Source: Amphiura filiformis
Taxonomy: Eukaryota; Echinodermata; Ophiuroidea; Amphilepidida; Amphiuridae
Reading direction: 5' to 3'
Length of the DNA: 64,000 nucleotides
Assembly (NCBI RefSeq): GCF_039555335.1
Contig: NC_092628.1
Location: forward strand, 63,683,235 to 63,747,234
Numbering within the stretch: the stretch's first letter is position 1; every line of letters starts with the position of its first letter. Shown here piece after piece: positions 1 through 12,454 of the stretch. Below the pieces are notes generated by a model, which ran no database searches, was not told the DNA's origin, and saw only the letters and a program-made list of their open reading frames with translations. Both the position numbers and the translations under genes were made by a program.

Positions 1-79
1 TTATGATATAATACAAATTTTATGGCAAATGATTAAAAATTGATATTTTGAAATTTAACAGATCTCAAAAGTAAATTGT

Positions 80-320
80 ATAAATCTAGTGATATGTACT
101 TAAAGTGTATGTAGCTGGAATGAAAAGCCGTCCATATGAAAATTTGACCTTTCGTATTGAAGATATAGATTTTTTTCACCAAAACACCTAAGGTCTTTTG
201 GGGAAAAATCTATATCTTCACTATGAAAGGTCAAATTTTTTAATTAACATTGATTAATTGATTAGTTGTCGTCTTTTCATCCCAGCTACATACACTTTAA
301 GTACACATCATTAGATTTAT
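80..320. mobile_element. Foldback (palindromic MITE-like) element
   Basis: The two halves are inverted copies. The outer arms pair the block around 81-125 (TAAATCTAGT, then ACTTAAAGTGTATGTAGCTGG) with its complement at 273-319. The inner arms pair AAATTTGACCTTTC near 138 and GAAGATATAGATTT near 158 with matching complements near 190-240. There is no ORF. This is a non-autonomous foldback lying in the FLOT2 intron; no target-site duplication was identified. Confidence 0.7.
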
Positions 321-2318
321 TAAATTAACTGTAATATGTCAAAAAATAAAAAAATTCAATATGCATAATTTACCCTAAAATTTTTATTGTATCGCGAATT
401 TAAAAAAAATCAAAATTATTTTATATCAGAAGGACATTCCTCATATTCAAAATGCAATTTGGTATGTCTGATGTGCTCTCAGGTCCGACAAAAATACTGT
501 GCAAAGGTGGGTGACCAACCCCTTAAAATACAACACAGAAAACATCAAACATGTATACTTTAAAAAATATACATAAAAGCCATAATGTTTTTACCAATAT
601 ACACATACTAGCTAGGCTAAAATAAATTAAAATAACACAAGATTGTTACATTGCAAAAAGATGCATAAGAGTAAGATAATGTTTAAATTACGCCTACCCC
701 ATATTATTAAAGCACAAATCCCAACTATACTTGCAAAAAAGATATGGGGAAGAAATGGGCAAAAAACTATATAGATCCAGCAAATGTCTCGAAAGATATG
801 AGAATAGTCAAAGACAATAACGCACAGAACCTTTTGCACAGCCAGACAAATTAATGTCCAGTTACCTTTCCCGAGAGGAGCTCGCAGGAGAGTCGAAAGT
901 ATGCAGAAGAAATGACCATTGAAATGTTGCATGATATTGTTGCTAATTCTCTGTCATTCAAGCATCCCCTGCTCATTGATGACATGAATTTGTATGAGCT
1001 TGTAAAAGGAAGCAGCTAACCAAATGTTGATAAAAGTTGTCTGAGGAAATATCCGTTTCAAGTAGAAAAAGAGGACTACTGGGCACAGTATACCTATGAC
1101 ATGACCCCGGAGGGGTTCTCCTGGTTAAAGGTATACGGGATGTGGCACGGTTTTGGGGGTACCTTAGCAATTTTGGTATGTCGATTGGTGGGTTTGCAGT
1201 GGAGACAATACACCAAATTGGGTGCATTAAGGCAAAATTTGTGTGCTTTTTGGGTGTTTTTTGTGAAAAATTGGAATACTATAGCTGTAACTTTAATAAG
1301 GTGTCATTTTAAAATTGAAAATGTATCCACATTTCACTATTAACTCCATTTATAGTGGCATCATCCATGTGGTTTATTCATGCACACTAAAAACTACGGG
1401 GTTATATTTACCGTGGTCATTTTGAATTGACCACGTTTGGGGTTGTTTTGACCCTTCAAGGGGGTTGTACTGTTTTAATTTGACCACATTCACGAGGTCA
1501 TTTTAGCCACGCATTTAACGTGGTCAAAAACTTAGTGGTCATTTTGCCGATACCGTCGCAAGCATTGATATCAGTTTCAATCTTCCGCTTTGAAAATCTC
1601 AATTCATAAATGAGTTTAAACATGAGCTGCAATTAATGTTTGTTGATTAATAAATAAAACTAATTTTTTGACCGAAGTTATCCAATTTGTCAACTTTATA
1701 ATGACTTGCATTTCGGAACTAGGCCTATTTGCACACACGGTGTGCATTGGCTCCACGTGGTCACATCAGCGCCATATTTGTTCTGATTGTGCAGCTCAGC
1801 GGATTGTCGTGTGTGCTTGTCTGCATGATGGAATATGAAAAGTTAGTTGAAAAGTGAGACTGCAAGGATGCATAGACCCTTGTCTATGCACGCAGATTCA
1901 TTCCAATTTCATGCTGTCGTGGCTGGTGTCTTGGCTGCAGTTGTTATAAGCTTATATCATGTAAGCTTATAATATGTGAACTGTCATAGGCGATGACTGA
2001 CTGTGTGTGAGTGTGATACACAGATGCATTTTGCAGTTTGCTGTTTATGTAATGCTTTCTCTGTGCAGAAACACACTTATGTCCTGGTGGGACCAGCATG
2101 ACCATAGGCCTACTAAAAAAATCCAAACAACCCCTAAATGTGGTTATTGAGTAACCCTATAAAACAACCCTTTCAAATGGGTCATTTCATTTTACCCCGA
2201 AATGAGGTCATTAAGTAACCCAATAAGGCAACCCTTTTGAAGGGGTCATTTCATTTGACCCCGAAATGTGGTAATATTTTGACCCCAATGGGGTTACTAT
2301 TTGACCCAAATAGGGGAA

Positions 2319-5300
2319 GGTGGGGCATAACGGACCCTCGGGGCAAAACGGAACCACATGGAAAATAGGCCTTGGCAATACTGCCGTCTATGCAAATTAT
2401 ATTGAGGAACACAAGTATGGTTACGAGGATTTACAACAAAAATTTTATCTGAAACAATCCACTGACATTCCGAGCAAGATCGAGTCAAAAAATTACTACC
2501 CGTCTTGCGTAAGATATGTAGATGTTTAATGTGCTGAAATTTTACTTCATTAATATCGGATTCCCAAATAATTGTGTATATTGTAAACACGAAGGTACTA
2601 GCTGTATGTACTGCATGGCCTATATGCTACGATGTATTATGCATGCAATCTATTTCTAAAAAATCGGGTATGGGGCAAAACGGACCCCTAGGTGTGAGGC
2701 ATAACGGAACAGGGTTCCGTTTTGCCCCGGGCGTTTTGTCCCACAGATGGGTTCCGTTTTGCCCCAATTGTACATAATACGTCTTCACTCAAGGAAATGT
2801 AGGCGTTATCTAGGGGCCTACTCGAGCATGGTAAACACTTCGCTGAACATAGACATATAACTAGACCTACAGATAGAATTAATGATTAAAAGTTACTCCA
2901 CAGAGAAGGTAGGCCTACTTAATATTTCTTTCTAATCAAATATTGGTCATACATATTATAGGCCTACTAGGCCTATAAGAAGTTCACAGAGATGGTAGGC
3001 CCACTTAATATTGTAACTGAATATAGGCCTACATATAACTAGGCCTAGGGCCTACCGATGGAACAACTGATATAAGTTTGCACCAGGGTGCCGTTTTGCC
3101 CCATAGGGGGGTTCCGTTTGCCCCGATAGTGAGGCAAAACGTTTTTTTTTTATTTGAAAATATTTCTTCATTTTTATAAAAAATTGTAAGATTCAAGTTA
3201 TATTGGTTAATTCCGTTTTTTAAAGTTGCAAATCTTTTAAAAACTAGATTGTCTCAGCAGCAGGGGACATTAGGCTGTCATGTGCATCTAGGTGTAGAGG
3301 CTTATCCTCTTATTCCCACTTGAGCATTCTCAAGTACACTTAAAGTGTTTTGGTCTCCTGGTCAAGTCAGTTTTAATTTAGGGGTTGTTGTTATGTTGTT
3401 ATAGCAACAAGCTCAGTTTTTCTGTCCAGTCAGCTGTCACTTTAGTGGTGTGCAGCCATTCAGGTCTCATGTCTTATTTTTTAATTCCTTTGTTATGTCC
3501 ATAGTTCTCCTAGTGATGCACTTGCAATTGTTCCTTCGATCTTGATGGACCAAAAAATCCCACCCACCCTCCCAAAAGCTGGAAGGGTGATTCAGTAACT
3601 AAATATGGTTAAAGATACTCCAATAAAATGGTATGTCCAAATATGCTGCTTTATGCTTAAAAATAGAGGCTTTGTATGGAATTTCTTGAAATCTTGAAGA
3701 ATATCATTAGTAGATTGTCTCCACTTTCTACTGCGTTTTATAGAAGGGGAATGAATGCTTTGTATGGAGTTTCTTCAAAACCTGAAGAATCTCGTCTGTA
3801 GATTGTCTCCACTTTCTACTGCGTTTTATGGTGTTTGAATGTGTTACGGAGTTTCTTCAAACCTGAAGAATCTCGCCTGTAGATTGTCTCCACTTTCTAC
3901 CGCGTTTTATGGTGTTTGAATGTGTTACGGAGTTTCTTTGAAACCTGAAGAATCTCGTCAGTAGATTGTCTCCACTTTCTACCGCGCTTAATGGTGCCTG
4001 GATGTGTTAAGGATTTTCTTCAAAACCTGAAGAATCTCGCCTGTAGATTGTCTCCACTTTCTACGCGTTTTATGGTGTTTGAATGTGTTACGGAGTTTCT
4101 TGAAACCTGAAGAATCTCGCCTGTAGATTGTCTCCACTTTCTACCGCGTTTTATGGTGTTTGAATGTGTTATGGCGTTTCTTCAAAACCTGAAGAATCTC
4201 GTCTGTAGATTGTCGCCACTTTCTACTGCGTTTTATGGTGTTTGAATGTGTTACGGAGTTTCTTGAAACCTGAAGAATCTCGTCAGTAGATTGTCTCCAC
4301 TTTCTACCGCGCTTAATGGTGCCTGGATGTGTTAAGGATTTTCTTCAAAACCTGAAGAATCTCGTCTGTAGATTGTCTCCACTTTCTACTGCGTTTTATG
4401 GTGTTTGAATGTGTTACGGAGTTTCTTCGAAACCTGAAGAATCTCGTCTGTAGATTGTCTCCACTTTCTACTGCGTTTTATGGTGTTTGGATGTGTTATG
4501 GAGTTTCTTCAAAACCTGAAGAATCTCGTCGGTAGATTGTCTCCACTTTCTACTGCGTTTTATGGTGCTTGGATGTGTTAAGGATTTTCTTCAAAACCTG
4601 AAGAATCTCGTCTGTAGATTGTCTCCACTTTCTACCGCGTTTAATGGTGCCTGGATGTGTTAAGGATTTTCTTCAAAACCTGAAGAATCTCGTCTGTAGA
4701 TTGTCTCCACTTTCTACCGCGTTTTATGGTGTTTGAATGTGTTACGGAGTTTCTTGAAACCTGAAGAATCTCGCCTGTAGATTGTCTCCACTTTCTACCG
4801 CGTTTTATGGTGTTTGAATGTGTTATGGAGTTTCTTCGAAACCTGAAGTTTCTCGTCAGTAGATTGTCTCCACTTTCTACTGCGTTTAATGGTGCCTGGT
4901 TGTGTTAAGGATTTTCTTCAAAACCTGAAGAATCTCGCCTGTAGATTGTCTCCACTTTCTACCGCGTTTTATGGTGTTTGAATGTGTTACGGAGTTTCTT
5001 GAAACCTGAAGAATCTCGCCGGTAGATTGTCTCCACTTTCTACTGCGTTTTATAGTGGGCTATTGGTTGCCTTCATGCTTTCCTCCCTTTCTGCTGCGTT
5101 TTTATACCAGGGTTATAAATGCTTTGTTGCTTATTTGGAGTATCTTTATTTACTTGGTTGTCAATACCAGTGGATTATATATCAGTAAATGGTTTAAGCA
5201 TTGATGCCGTATCTTGCTGAATACAAAATGTTCGTTTGCTAGTGTTGGCATTGTTTATTCTTTTGGAGATTTCTAATTATTTAATTGCGGTTAAAAATGC

Positions 5301-5815
5301 TGTTTTCCAATCCAATCCTCTGTTTGATCCAAAGATGTATCTGTTTAAGATATGCTTAAGATTTGCTAAGATGAAATTTGGTTAAATGTGATTCAGAAGT
5401 CAACTTTTGTTTGTCCAGCCTCTATGGTTGGCTTGTACACATTTTTCCAATAATTTGTGTATTTATTGATTTATATGAAGATGATAAATAATTCCAAATG
5501 CTTGCTGCAATTAATCATCTCAATGTATATAATTTGTTTAATTGATATGAAATCTGTTATTATCTCAATATAGTCTTAATTTCTATGAGATTGTGAAATT
5601 ATTATAAATAAGCTTATGTGTATTAAATGGTCCTCATGATCGTGGGGGCAATGCGGAGTCTATTCTTTGCGTTGTTGTGCTTTCCTGCTGTCTCGAGACA
5701 ATGGTATATTAAAGGTAAATACAAACTTCAACTGAACATATAATTTTTACAGTCATATTACTTATGGTGACGTCACAGAGCATCCTCAAAGTTAAGTGTT
5801 CCGTTATGCCCCACC
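2319..5815. mobile_element. Nested element with 16-bp perfect inverted ends GGTGGGGCATAACGGA
   Basis: GGTGGGGCATAACGGA at 2319-2334 is exactly complemented by TCCGTTATGCCCCACC at 5800-5815. Variants of GGGGCAAAACGGA recur in both orientations at about 2340, 2672, 2720, 2755, 3090 and 3115, like subterminal repeats of a DNA transposon. No transposase ORF is seen. The interior carries the 82-bp satellite. Confidence 0.55.
3690..5053. repeat. Tandem satellite, about 17 copies of an 82-bp unit
   Basis: The phrase TCTCCACTTTCTAC recurs about 17 times at 81-83 bp spacing. It is followed by GCGTTTTATGGTGTTTGAAT and then CCTGAAGAATCTCG. Copies differ by a few substitutions (TTTTATGGTGTTTG versus TTAATGGTGCCTGG), giving higher-order subtypes. 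It is non-coding and lies inside the nested inverted-repeat element. Confidence 0.9.
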
Positions 5816-5989
5816 TACGTAGTCATTGCAATGACCCCGACCAATGGGGTCAAAATGACCCCGTTAGTGGTATGGTGTTTAGTTGATAACTATGCTGGGG
5901 TCAAAAATGACCCCGTTTGGGTCATTTTTTGACCCCGTAGTTTTAAGTGTGTGGCAGCGATTTAAACAATATAAATCCTAGAGTGAGAC

Positions 5990-7110
5990 ATACGTTGAAT
6001 TTTGAATATATGTGATAATAACTGGCAATACTGTATAGAAGGAAATATTTTCCGAACTCAAATTTAAAATTTAAATTCACATACTAAGTGTTCTTAGGGT
6101 AATTTTTAACCTTAATATTGCGTTCATTCCACAATAATTTTAAGGATGTGTACTATTTTTAAGACTTGTAAAAATCTGGAAATATCTAAATTATCATATT
6201 AAACGCCAGCTATGGCAACACACATATGGCTTAGAAATAACACTGACCATCCCAGATGATCATGATCAAATTGAATATGAAATTAACTTTCTTTCTAAAA
6301 AGATATGTTCCGTATGAAGGTGAAGTTTCATTTTCATATCTTTTAACTTAGGACGAGACTTGTGTTGAATTTTGAAAAAATAGGAAAATATCTGGCAACA
6401 CTGTATAAACTGATGTTTTACCCCCCCCCCAGATCAAAATAACTTTTTCATAAGGCCAATGTATCATCTCAACATGACGAGGTCGATGTTTCTTTCTTTA
6501 TTATAGAAATGCAATTTGGTATTTTTATGACTTGCAAAAAGTTGAAAATATCCACACCTCACAATTAAACCCCAATTATGGCAACACCCATGTGGTTTAT
6601 CTGGCAACACTGTATAAACTGATGTCTTACCCTGCCCCCCAGATCAAAATAACTTTTTCATAAGGCCAATACATTGTATATCATCTCAACATGACGAGGT
6701 CGATGTTTCTTTCTTTATTATAGAAATGCATTTTGGTATTTTTATGACTTATATAAAAAGTTGAAAATATCCACAAATCACAATTAAACCCCAATTATGG
6801 CAACACCCATGTGGTTTAGAACAACACTGACCATTATAACTGATCAAATTTGATATGAATAAAGACACTCTTTCTAATAAATGTTCCTTGAAAGGATGAT
6901 GTTTCATTTTCACATCATTTAACTTAAGGTGAGATTTGTGTTGAATTTTGAAAAATAGGAAAATGTCTGGCAACACTGTATATACAGATGTGTTTTCCCC
7001 AAGCTCAAATGTAACTTTTTCATAAGACCAATGTATCATCTCAACATGCTGTGGTCGATGTTGAAATCAGAACACTACCATATGGTTTATGAGCTATACA
7101 AAGTTGGTAT
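5990..7110. repeat. Diverged direct repeats in FLOT2 intron
   Basis: At least three partial copies of one unit lie around 5990-6240, 6355-6600, 6600-6840 and 6920-7060. They share TGTTGAATTTTGAA, CTGGCAACACTGTATA, CATCTCAACATG and ATGGCAACACCCATGTGG. The middle copies are the most similar, suggesting local duplication. No coding signal is seen. Confidence 0.6.
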
Positions 7111-7611
7111 ATTTTCATACTTTGAAAAAATTGAAAAAACACCCCATTTCAAATAAATGGTATAACCCACCCTGACATCTGGTGATTATTTTTATACTTT
7201 CATTGCAGCATCTAAGGTTTGACCTATTCATACCTTATAAAGAAAAAATCATATTTATATTGTGTATATTAGTAACACTGGCTTCAAAACTTGACAATTT
7301 GACTGCTGAAAAATGCAAAAATTGTGAAAATAGGCCTAAAATTGAAATTTGCCTGTTACCATGGCAACGGGGATATTTTTCCGAACTTTATCCCATGTGT
7401 GTTAGTTTGAGGTCAAGGTCCATCAAATATGAAAGTATAAAGAAAATCTATTTTTGACCGTGGCAATTATATTCTCAAAAATAACAGATAGTTCCTCTTA
7501 AGTAGTCAATCGTTGTATGCACATTCCTTGCTGTTTAGACATAGGAGGAGAGCCTTCCTGTGATTCTATCAATTTTTCACTAATGGTCTGCCAACTATGT
7601 CTAATTCACAG

Positions 7612-7795
7612 GACCAAGACAGTTCTGTCTGCTAAAGCCGATGCTGAATCCATTAAGAAGGTGGGTGGAGCTGAAGCTGTATCCATTGAAGCTATTGGTA
7701 AAGCAGAAGCTGAGAGAATGAGGATGAAGGCCGCTGCCTACAAACAATATGGAGATGCTGCCATGATGAGTCTGGTATTGGAAGCCTTGCCTAAG
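7612..7795 (+). CDS. FLOT2: FLOT2 coding exon (third from last)
   Basis: The acceptor CACAG ends at 7611 and the donor GTATG starts at 7796. The exon starts with the last base of a split codon, then has 61 codons. It encodes a Glu/Ala-rich coiled-coil stretch containing ADAESIKKVGGAEAVSIEA and KAEAERMRMKAAAYKQYG, typical of the flotillin EA-repeat region. Confidence 0.95.
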
Positions 7796-10601
7796 GTATG
7801 TTATGCAGACAAAATAGTGTATTCTTGGTATAAGATATTCATGAGTTAGACAAGTGTAAAGACTCCATTGATGAATTAAGCAGGTTATGAAATATATAAT
7901 CTTGCATAGAAGATTTCTGGTTATTCCTTCGTGTGATTTAAAACAAAAAATTAAGGTTAGGATTAGGCTTAGGATTAGCTTAAACAAAATATTTACATGA
8001 AGGATCAACCAGATTTCTATGCTAGGCTATTTCCATGCTCTTTTACACAAAGGATAAACAGGGAAAAAAATTGAGCAATTAAAATGCTATTCTTCAAATG
8101 CACAGATTTGGAATAAAATCTCTCTATAAATGTGGTTTTACGTTTTACTTCCAGAAATTGAAATTCACACCAGGTTCATTTGCATGAAGACATGTGTGGT
8201 GTGAAGCTTGCAATGTATTGCTATTGACTAACAAATTGTTTTTACTTGATATCTTGACTAAGGTTTGAATTGAGGGTAGACTAGGTATTGTTGGTCGAAA
8301 CAGCAAAAAAAAAAAATCATTATCTAAATCAAAATGCTATTGAAAAATAACACTTTGATGTTTTGCAAAAGTTCATTCTACAAATCATATTTTTAGAAAA
8401 CTGCTTGATTTATTGTTGTTAATGAGTTATGTACATTTTACAAAAGTGTTGTTGTTTCAGCCCTCTTTACAACATAACTCAAGAACCATGGGCCTACAAA
8501 AGTATATCTGTGATATTTGAATTCTTCTACACACTCGCTATGAAATGATCAAAGCAAATTTTGCCAAAGCTCACTACCATTAGCAAGATGCTTTGAACTA
8601 CTAAATCGCAAAGTTTAAAATAGTTACTAACCTTTATAGTTAAATACCAATTTTCTGATCATTGCGTATTTCAGATCGCTGCTGAGGTCTCAGCACCATT
8701 GGCCAAGACAGATGAAATTGTGTTGTTAGGAGATGACAGAACAACAAGCGAGGTTAGCAGGCTGGTCAGTTCACTCCCTCCTGCCGTTGCAGCTCTCACT
8801 GGCACAGATCTCTCAAAGGTATGTTCAACTTTTTAAAGTTATGATCATCATCCAAAGTACATGTGACTAATCAGATACCTGATTTTGAATGCAAACCATG
8901 AGGGGTGGGAGTAGTATGCATAATCAAAGTGTGTCGCTCTTGGAGGCCATTTATTGTATGTCCACATTACTTCGCTAAGCACCCGGCAAACTTCAGTTCA
9001 AAGTGTGTGGTGGTTTACGTTCTGTGTGTAACATGTGCCAATATGCGTGTAAGTACTGTTGACACAAACCAGAGTAATGCTCAAACTTTTTTTAATGATG
9101 CAAATGATCACTCGGTTTTTGGGCCTTGCTGACGAATGCCAGAGGTACATTATGTGGCCTCCAAGAGCAACAAACCAAGATGGCTGATTTTCTGAAATAC
9201 AGCCATTTTTGAAAGTTTCCAAACTTTTTTTGAGGAGTTTATAATCAATTCTCGCTATTCACAATCATGGGAAAAGCGACATCCGCCATGCTATTACATA
9301 GGAACATTGACAATATATAGTTTGTCAAAATAAAGGTGTTACACGCGAAAAATCGATCAACTCAATAATACTTAATAATGTGATTTGAAATGTGCACAAT
9401 TAATTTTTTTCTATCGAAATAAGGTAATACCCTTTATATTGACAAACTAAAAAATATTGTCACGTGTTCCTATGTAATAGCATGGTAATATTCAGATTAT
9501 GTGGACTTGATGTAATTTTTTTCCCATGATACATTTATTATATCGCAAATCCGCTGACGGCTCTTTATTGTGAATAGCTTAGAATTAGAACATTCTATTT
9601 TGCCCAAATTGCAAAATGAGATAAGAGATAAGAACATAGTAAAGAATGTTATAATTAGAGAATAAAGGTGATGTTTGCAGCCGCTGGAGTGCATCTATCG
9701 TCTCATATAACACGGGCGACATCATTATTGTAAGTAAAACAACAAAGCTAAGCCAAGTTGTTTTACAGAAATAATGATGTCGCCTGTGTTATATGAGACG
9801 ATAGATGCACTCCAACGGCTAAAAATAATACTTTTATTTACAAATTTTAATCAAGTTAAATCCTGCATTTTATAAGAAATTACCTGGGGCATAAAATCGA
9901 TCAGTCCCGTTGTTGCTATGCACCTCCGATTGGTTTGAATGGTGCGTAGGAGTATTGCGTTGACACACACACGCTAAAGTGTGATATTGTGTCACATCAC
10001 ATGGGTAAGAGCCAATAAGATTGCAGAAACGTTCTCAAGTGTTTAAGAATCATGGATGGTGTCTTTGTCTTTTCAAAACATTATCATTCAAAATCAACAA
10101 AAGATATTTCAACAGTATATGGCATCATTCTTTCTCTAGAATGTTTCATACATGTATGTGAAATAGCTTCAACAATGGTTCGCAGCATAATGGTAAAAAC
10201 AGCCTTGACCTAAAAAAGGCGAGAGGTACCATATTTACGGATTCAGGCTAAATTTAAAATTGATATAAAACTTTTGTTTTTTAATCGATTTCAAAAATGT
10301 ATTTTTGTTATATAAAGAAATTGTGTCTGGCGTGAATTACACTACAGTTTTTATTCTTAGGGCTCTTTGACTTCTTCAAATGATTTTTTTAATGATAGAG
10401 TGAATCCCCTGGCCCTCTATAATTGCGCACAAAAGATCGAGTCCCCTTAAAGGCACATTAATACCCCAATGTAGCACAATTTTCGTACAAATGGGTATCT
10501 CACATAAACATAAACTTTTTTCAAGGTAACAGTGATCATTTATATTTTTTCCTTTTTTTCTTTCTCAACAGATGATGACCATGATCCCAGGAGCAAAATA
10601 G
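7612..10601 (+). CDS. FLOT2: Flotillin-2, C-terminal three coding exons (5' part outside window)
   Basis: Flotillin-2 is a peripheral scaffold on the inner face of plasma and endosomal membranes. It forms hetero-oligomers with flotillin-1 at raft microdomains. The visible part encodes the end of the flotillin coiled-coil domain and the C-terminus, in exons 7612-7795, 8675-8818 and 10572-10601. Diagnostic stretches are VSIEAIGKAEAERM, YKQYGDAAMMSLVLEALPK, KTDEIVLLGDD and AALTGTDLSK. Each aligns from memory with human FLOT2 (VIEAMGKAEAERM, YGDAAKMALVLEALP, LTGVDLSK) better than with FLOT1. All three introns have consensus AG/GT borders and matching phases. The last exon is only ten codons and ends in TAG. 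The SPFH (band-7) domain is encoded upstream, outside the window. Confidence 0.95.
7796..8674 (+). other. FLOT2 intron, nothing recognised
   Basis: AT-rich intron with GT...AG borders. I see no conserved ORF or clear repeat structure in it. Confidence 0.8.
8675..8818 (+). CDS. FLOT2: FLOT2 coding exon (penultimate)
   Basis: The acceptor TTTCAG ends at 8674 and the donor GTATG starts at 8819. It has 48 in-phase codons from IAAEVSAPLAKTDEIVLLGD to LTGTDLSK, matching the flotillin-2 C-terminal segment. Confidence 0.95.
8930..9175. mobile_element. Palindromic MITE, GAGGGC(A)-type family copy 1
   Basis: GTCGCTCTTGGAGGCC near 8930 is mirrored by GGCCTCCAAGAGCAAC near 9160-9175. It resembles four other copies in the window (12455, 22703, 24056, 45565), which share a 'gccatattgg...gtcgct...ggagggcaaa' edge. 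It lies in a FLOT2 intron. Confidence 0.5.
9297..9484. mobile_element. MITE with TIR CATGCTATTACATAGGAAC
   Basis: CATGCTATTACATAGGAAC at 9297 is complemented by GTTCCTATGTAATAGCATG ending at 9484. Pairing continues inward (TTTGTCAA / TTGACAAA). There is no ORF. It lies in a FLOT2 intron. Confidence 0.75.
9679..9820. mobile_element. Foldback MITE, about 142 bp
   Basis: The two arms of about 55 bp are nearly perfect complements. They pair GAGTGCATCTATCGTCTCAT on the left with ATGAGACGATAGATGCACTC on the right, and ACATCATTATT with AATAATGATGT. A short loop near 9745 separates them. Confidence 0.8.
10572..10601 (+). CDS. FLOT2: FLOT2 terminal coding exon
   Basis: The acceptor TTTCTCAACAG ends at 10571. 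Nine codons (MMTMIPGAK) are followed by TAG. The phase fits the previous exon. The last residues differ from the human tail, as expected for the variable C-terminus. Confidence 0.85.
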   Translation: MMTMIPGAK

Positions 10602-11054
10602 GAAAGCTATGTTTCTATATATATATATTTCTATATATAATTTAGTGACTGTACATATACCGTGGACTTGTTAACTTGGTGTATTATTTCTAATGATATG
10701 TGACCTATGTAATTTTGTAATTGAGTTAATCCTATGCCTAACTGAGCACTGAGTTGACATTATGAAAGGGAAGAAAGCAGTGATTGCTAATTAGAAAAAA
10801 AACCATCGGAAATGTGTTACCCACTTCTGCTGTGTTTTAAAACATGTTTTGAGACACTCAAAATTATGAAACATATGGTTCATTACATGCCAAATGAGAT
10901 TTTTTATCAATATATTTGTGGTTCACTTCAACTTGTAAACAATAACAATCAAACAACAACATGTGCTTATAAAGTGCTTTAAACCCAAGGAGTCTCAAAG
11001 CGCAAAGCATGTTTCAAACATGCTTGCACTTACGAAACATGTTTTGAAACACAC

Positions 11055-11328
11055 TAAAGGGCATGTCATACTATCAGTCACAGCATGCGATTTCAATCGC
11101 TAGTCATCAAATGCTGGTAATGTTTTCGCAATTGCAAGTGACGCACAATTGCTGCAAGTGTCGGAGCGTCAAAGTTGCCTTGAAATCAGCTGGCTTGTGA
11201 TTTGACACTTGGGTATGCTAACGACTTGTCGATTCCATGTTGGCAGTCGCTGCACTAGTCAGAGATGGAAGTGACGTCATTAGAAAACCCTACACTTCAA
11301 GCGATTGCTTAGTATGATATAACCTTAA
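11055..11328. mobile_element. Probable MITE, imperfect inverted ends
   Basis: Left TAAAGGGCATGTCATACTA and right TAGTATGATATAACCTTA are imperfect complements. Internal words such as GCGATT/AATCGC also pair. No ORF is present. Confidence 0.4.
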
Positions 11329-12350
11329 GGTGGATAATAGGTAGTAGTAGAAGTATCACCAAATAGCTATGTGTAATGTAGTTTTCATCCTACAACAGTT
11401 CTTACGGGTCCTATGGAATAAGATACAGAAAGTGACTGGTATTTACATCCTTTGTGTGAACCTAATTTTATACTACCGTCTGTAGCGACAAATGGTTGAT
11501 TTCCGACCAAGCTGCATTGTTACTTATTTGTCTGAAAATAACACTTCATTTCATTGGACAAACCAATTGGCTATTCAGTAGCAGCTGGAAGCACAATTAA
11601 TCAGCTTCATGGTACAGTTGTCACTGGATGGTGTTAAAAAGGCAACGCGCAGGTTCACAGTGAATCATTTTCCAGACAGTATGTAAGGTTTACATTTATT
11701 GTAATTGTATCCGTTGGGGAAGTTCTGGATTTGGTTAAATTCCTTGGTCCCCATGTACCGTATTTGATAGTCAATTTGTATCTCTTTTCAGTGAAAAAGT
11801 TTTTAATTTTGTTTTGTTTGTAAATTTACTGGCAATATTAGTAAGTTTTTGTAGCTTTATTTCAGTCATGAGGAATATATTTTCATCTTAGCAAATGGGG
11901 AGTCATTCTTGATTTTGCATTGCACCCTGATAGATTCTTGGATATGTGTAGTGAAGGTGAACTGTTTCCTTGGGATCGTTCCATTTGGTTTCAAAGGGAG
12001 TATGTGATTTATTTAAAATGTTACCAATATTTTCACTTTATCCAAAGTAATTAAAAATGATTGTTATGGAAATATATTTATATTTTGTTACACAAATGTA
12101 AGACGGTCCCTGCTTAAAATTACTGATAACAAAATCTTGCCCTGATGATACTTGTAACAAATATCTTATTACCAATCATAATATTAGGGCTAGGTAAACT
12201 TAAGATGATATGGGTAATATTAACCTATTTCATTCATAATTGTCAATTTTGTTTATTGCCAAAGTATTTTCATTTTTATCCAAAAAATGTTATTGCTTCT
12301 TTTTTCCCCATGTTGTTTTGTTAATATTTGTATTTACCAACTATACTATT

Positions 12351-12356
12351 AATAAA
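12351..12356 (+). terminator. Candidate FLOT2 polyadenylation signal AATAAA
   Basis: This is the first canonical AATAAA on the plus strand that I found after the FLOT2 stop, about 1.75 kb downstream. Later ones exist, so this is only a candidate. Confidence 0.35.
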
Positions 12357-12454
12357 TTCATTGTACTAGGTGCTATGTATTTGGCCTTTTAAAATGTTAT
12401 ATATACTACCAAACATACATCTTATATGGAGAATACTCAGAATTAATACAGAGA

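Larger units (their letters stand above)
1383..5951. mobile_element. Composite inverted-repeat element, about 4.6 kb, no transposase
   Basis: The left end starts CACACTAAAAACTACGGGG and the right end, read in complement, starts CACACTTAAAACTACGGGG, one mismatch. Both ends continue into GGGGTCA/TGACCCC-rich subterminal repeats (about 1400-1550, 2130-2310 and 5830-5940). No transposase-like ORF is present. A second inverted-repeat element and a satellite array are nested inside. Superfamily not assigned. Confidence 0.6.
1..7611 (+). other. Intronic DNA upstream of the visible FLOT2 exons
   Basis: No FLOT2-like exon was found here. Short ORFs at 627-932, 1101-1343, 6749-7039 and 7182-7457 have no recognisable domain and sit in repeats. 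The stretch ends with the splice acceptor TAATTCACAG at 7602-7611. I read it as one long intron; earlier FLOT2 exons should lie to the left of the window. Confidence 0.6.

Noticed and set aside
3690..5053. CRISPR-like array
   Set aside because: The repeats are directly adjacent with no unique spacers, and the context is a eukaryotic intron.
7182..7457. Extra FLOT2 exon upstream of 7612
   Set aside because: The frame does not match flotillin sequence and has no matching splice phase.
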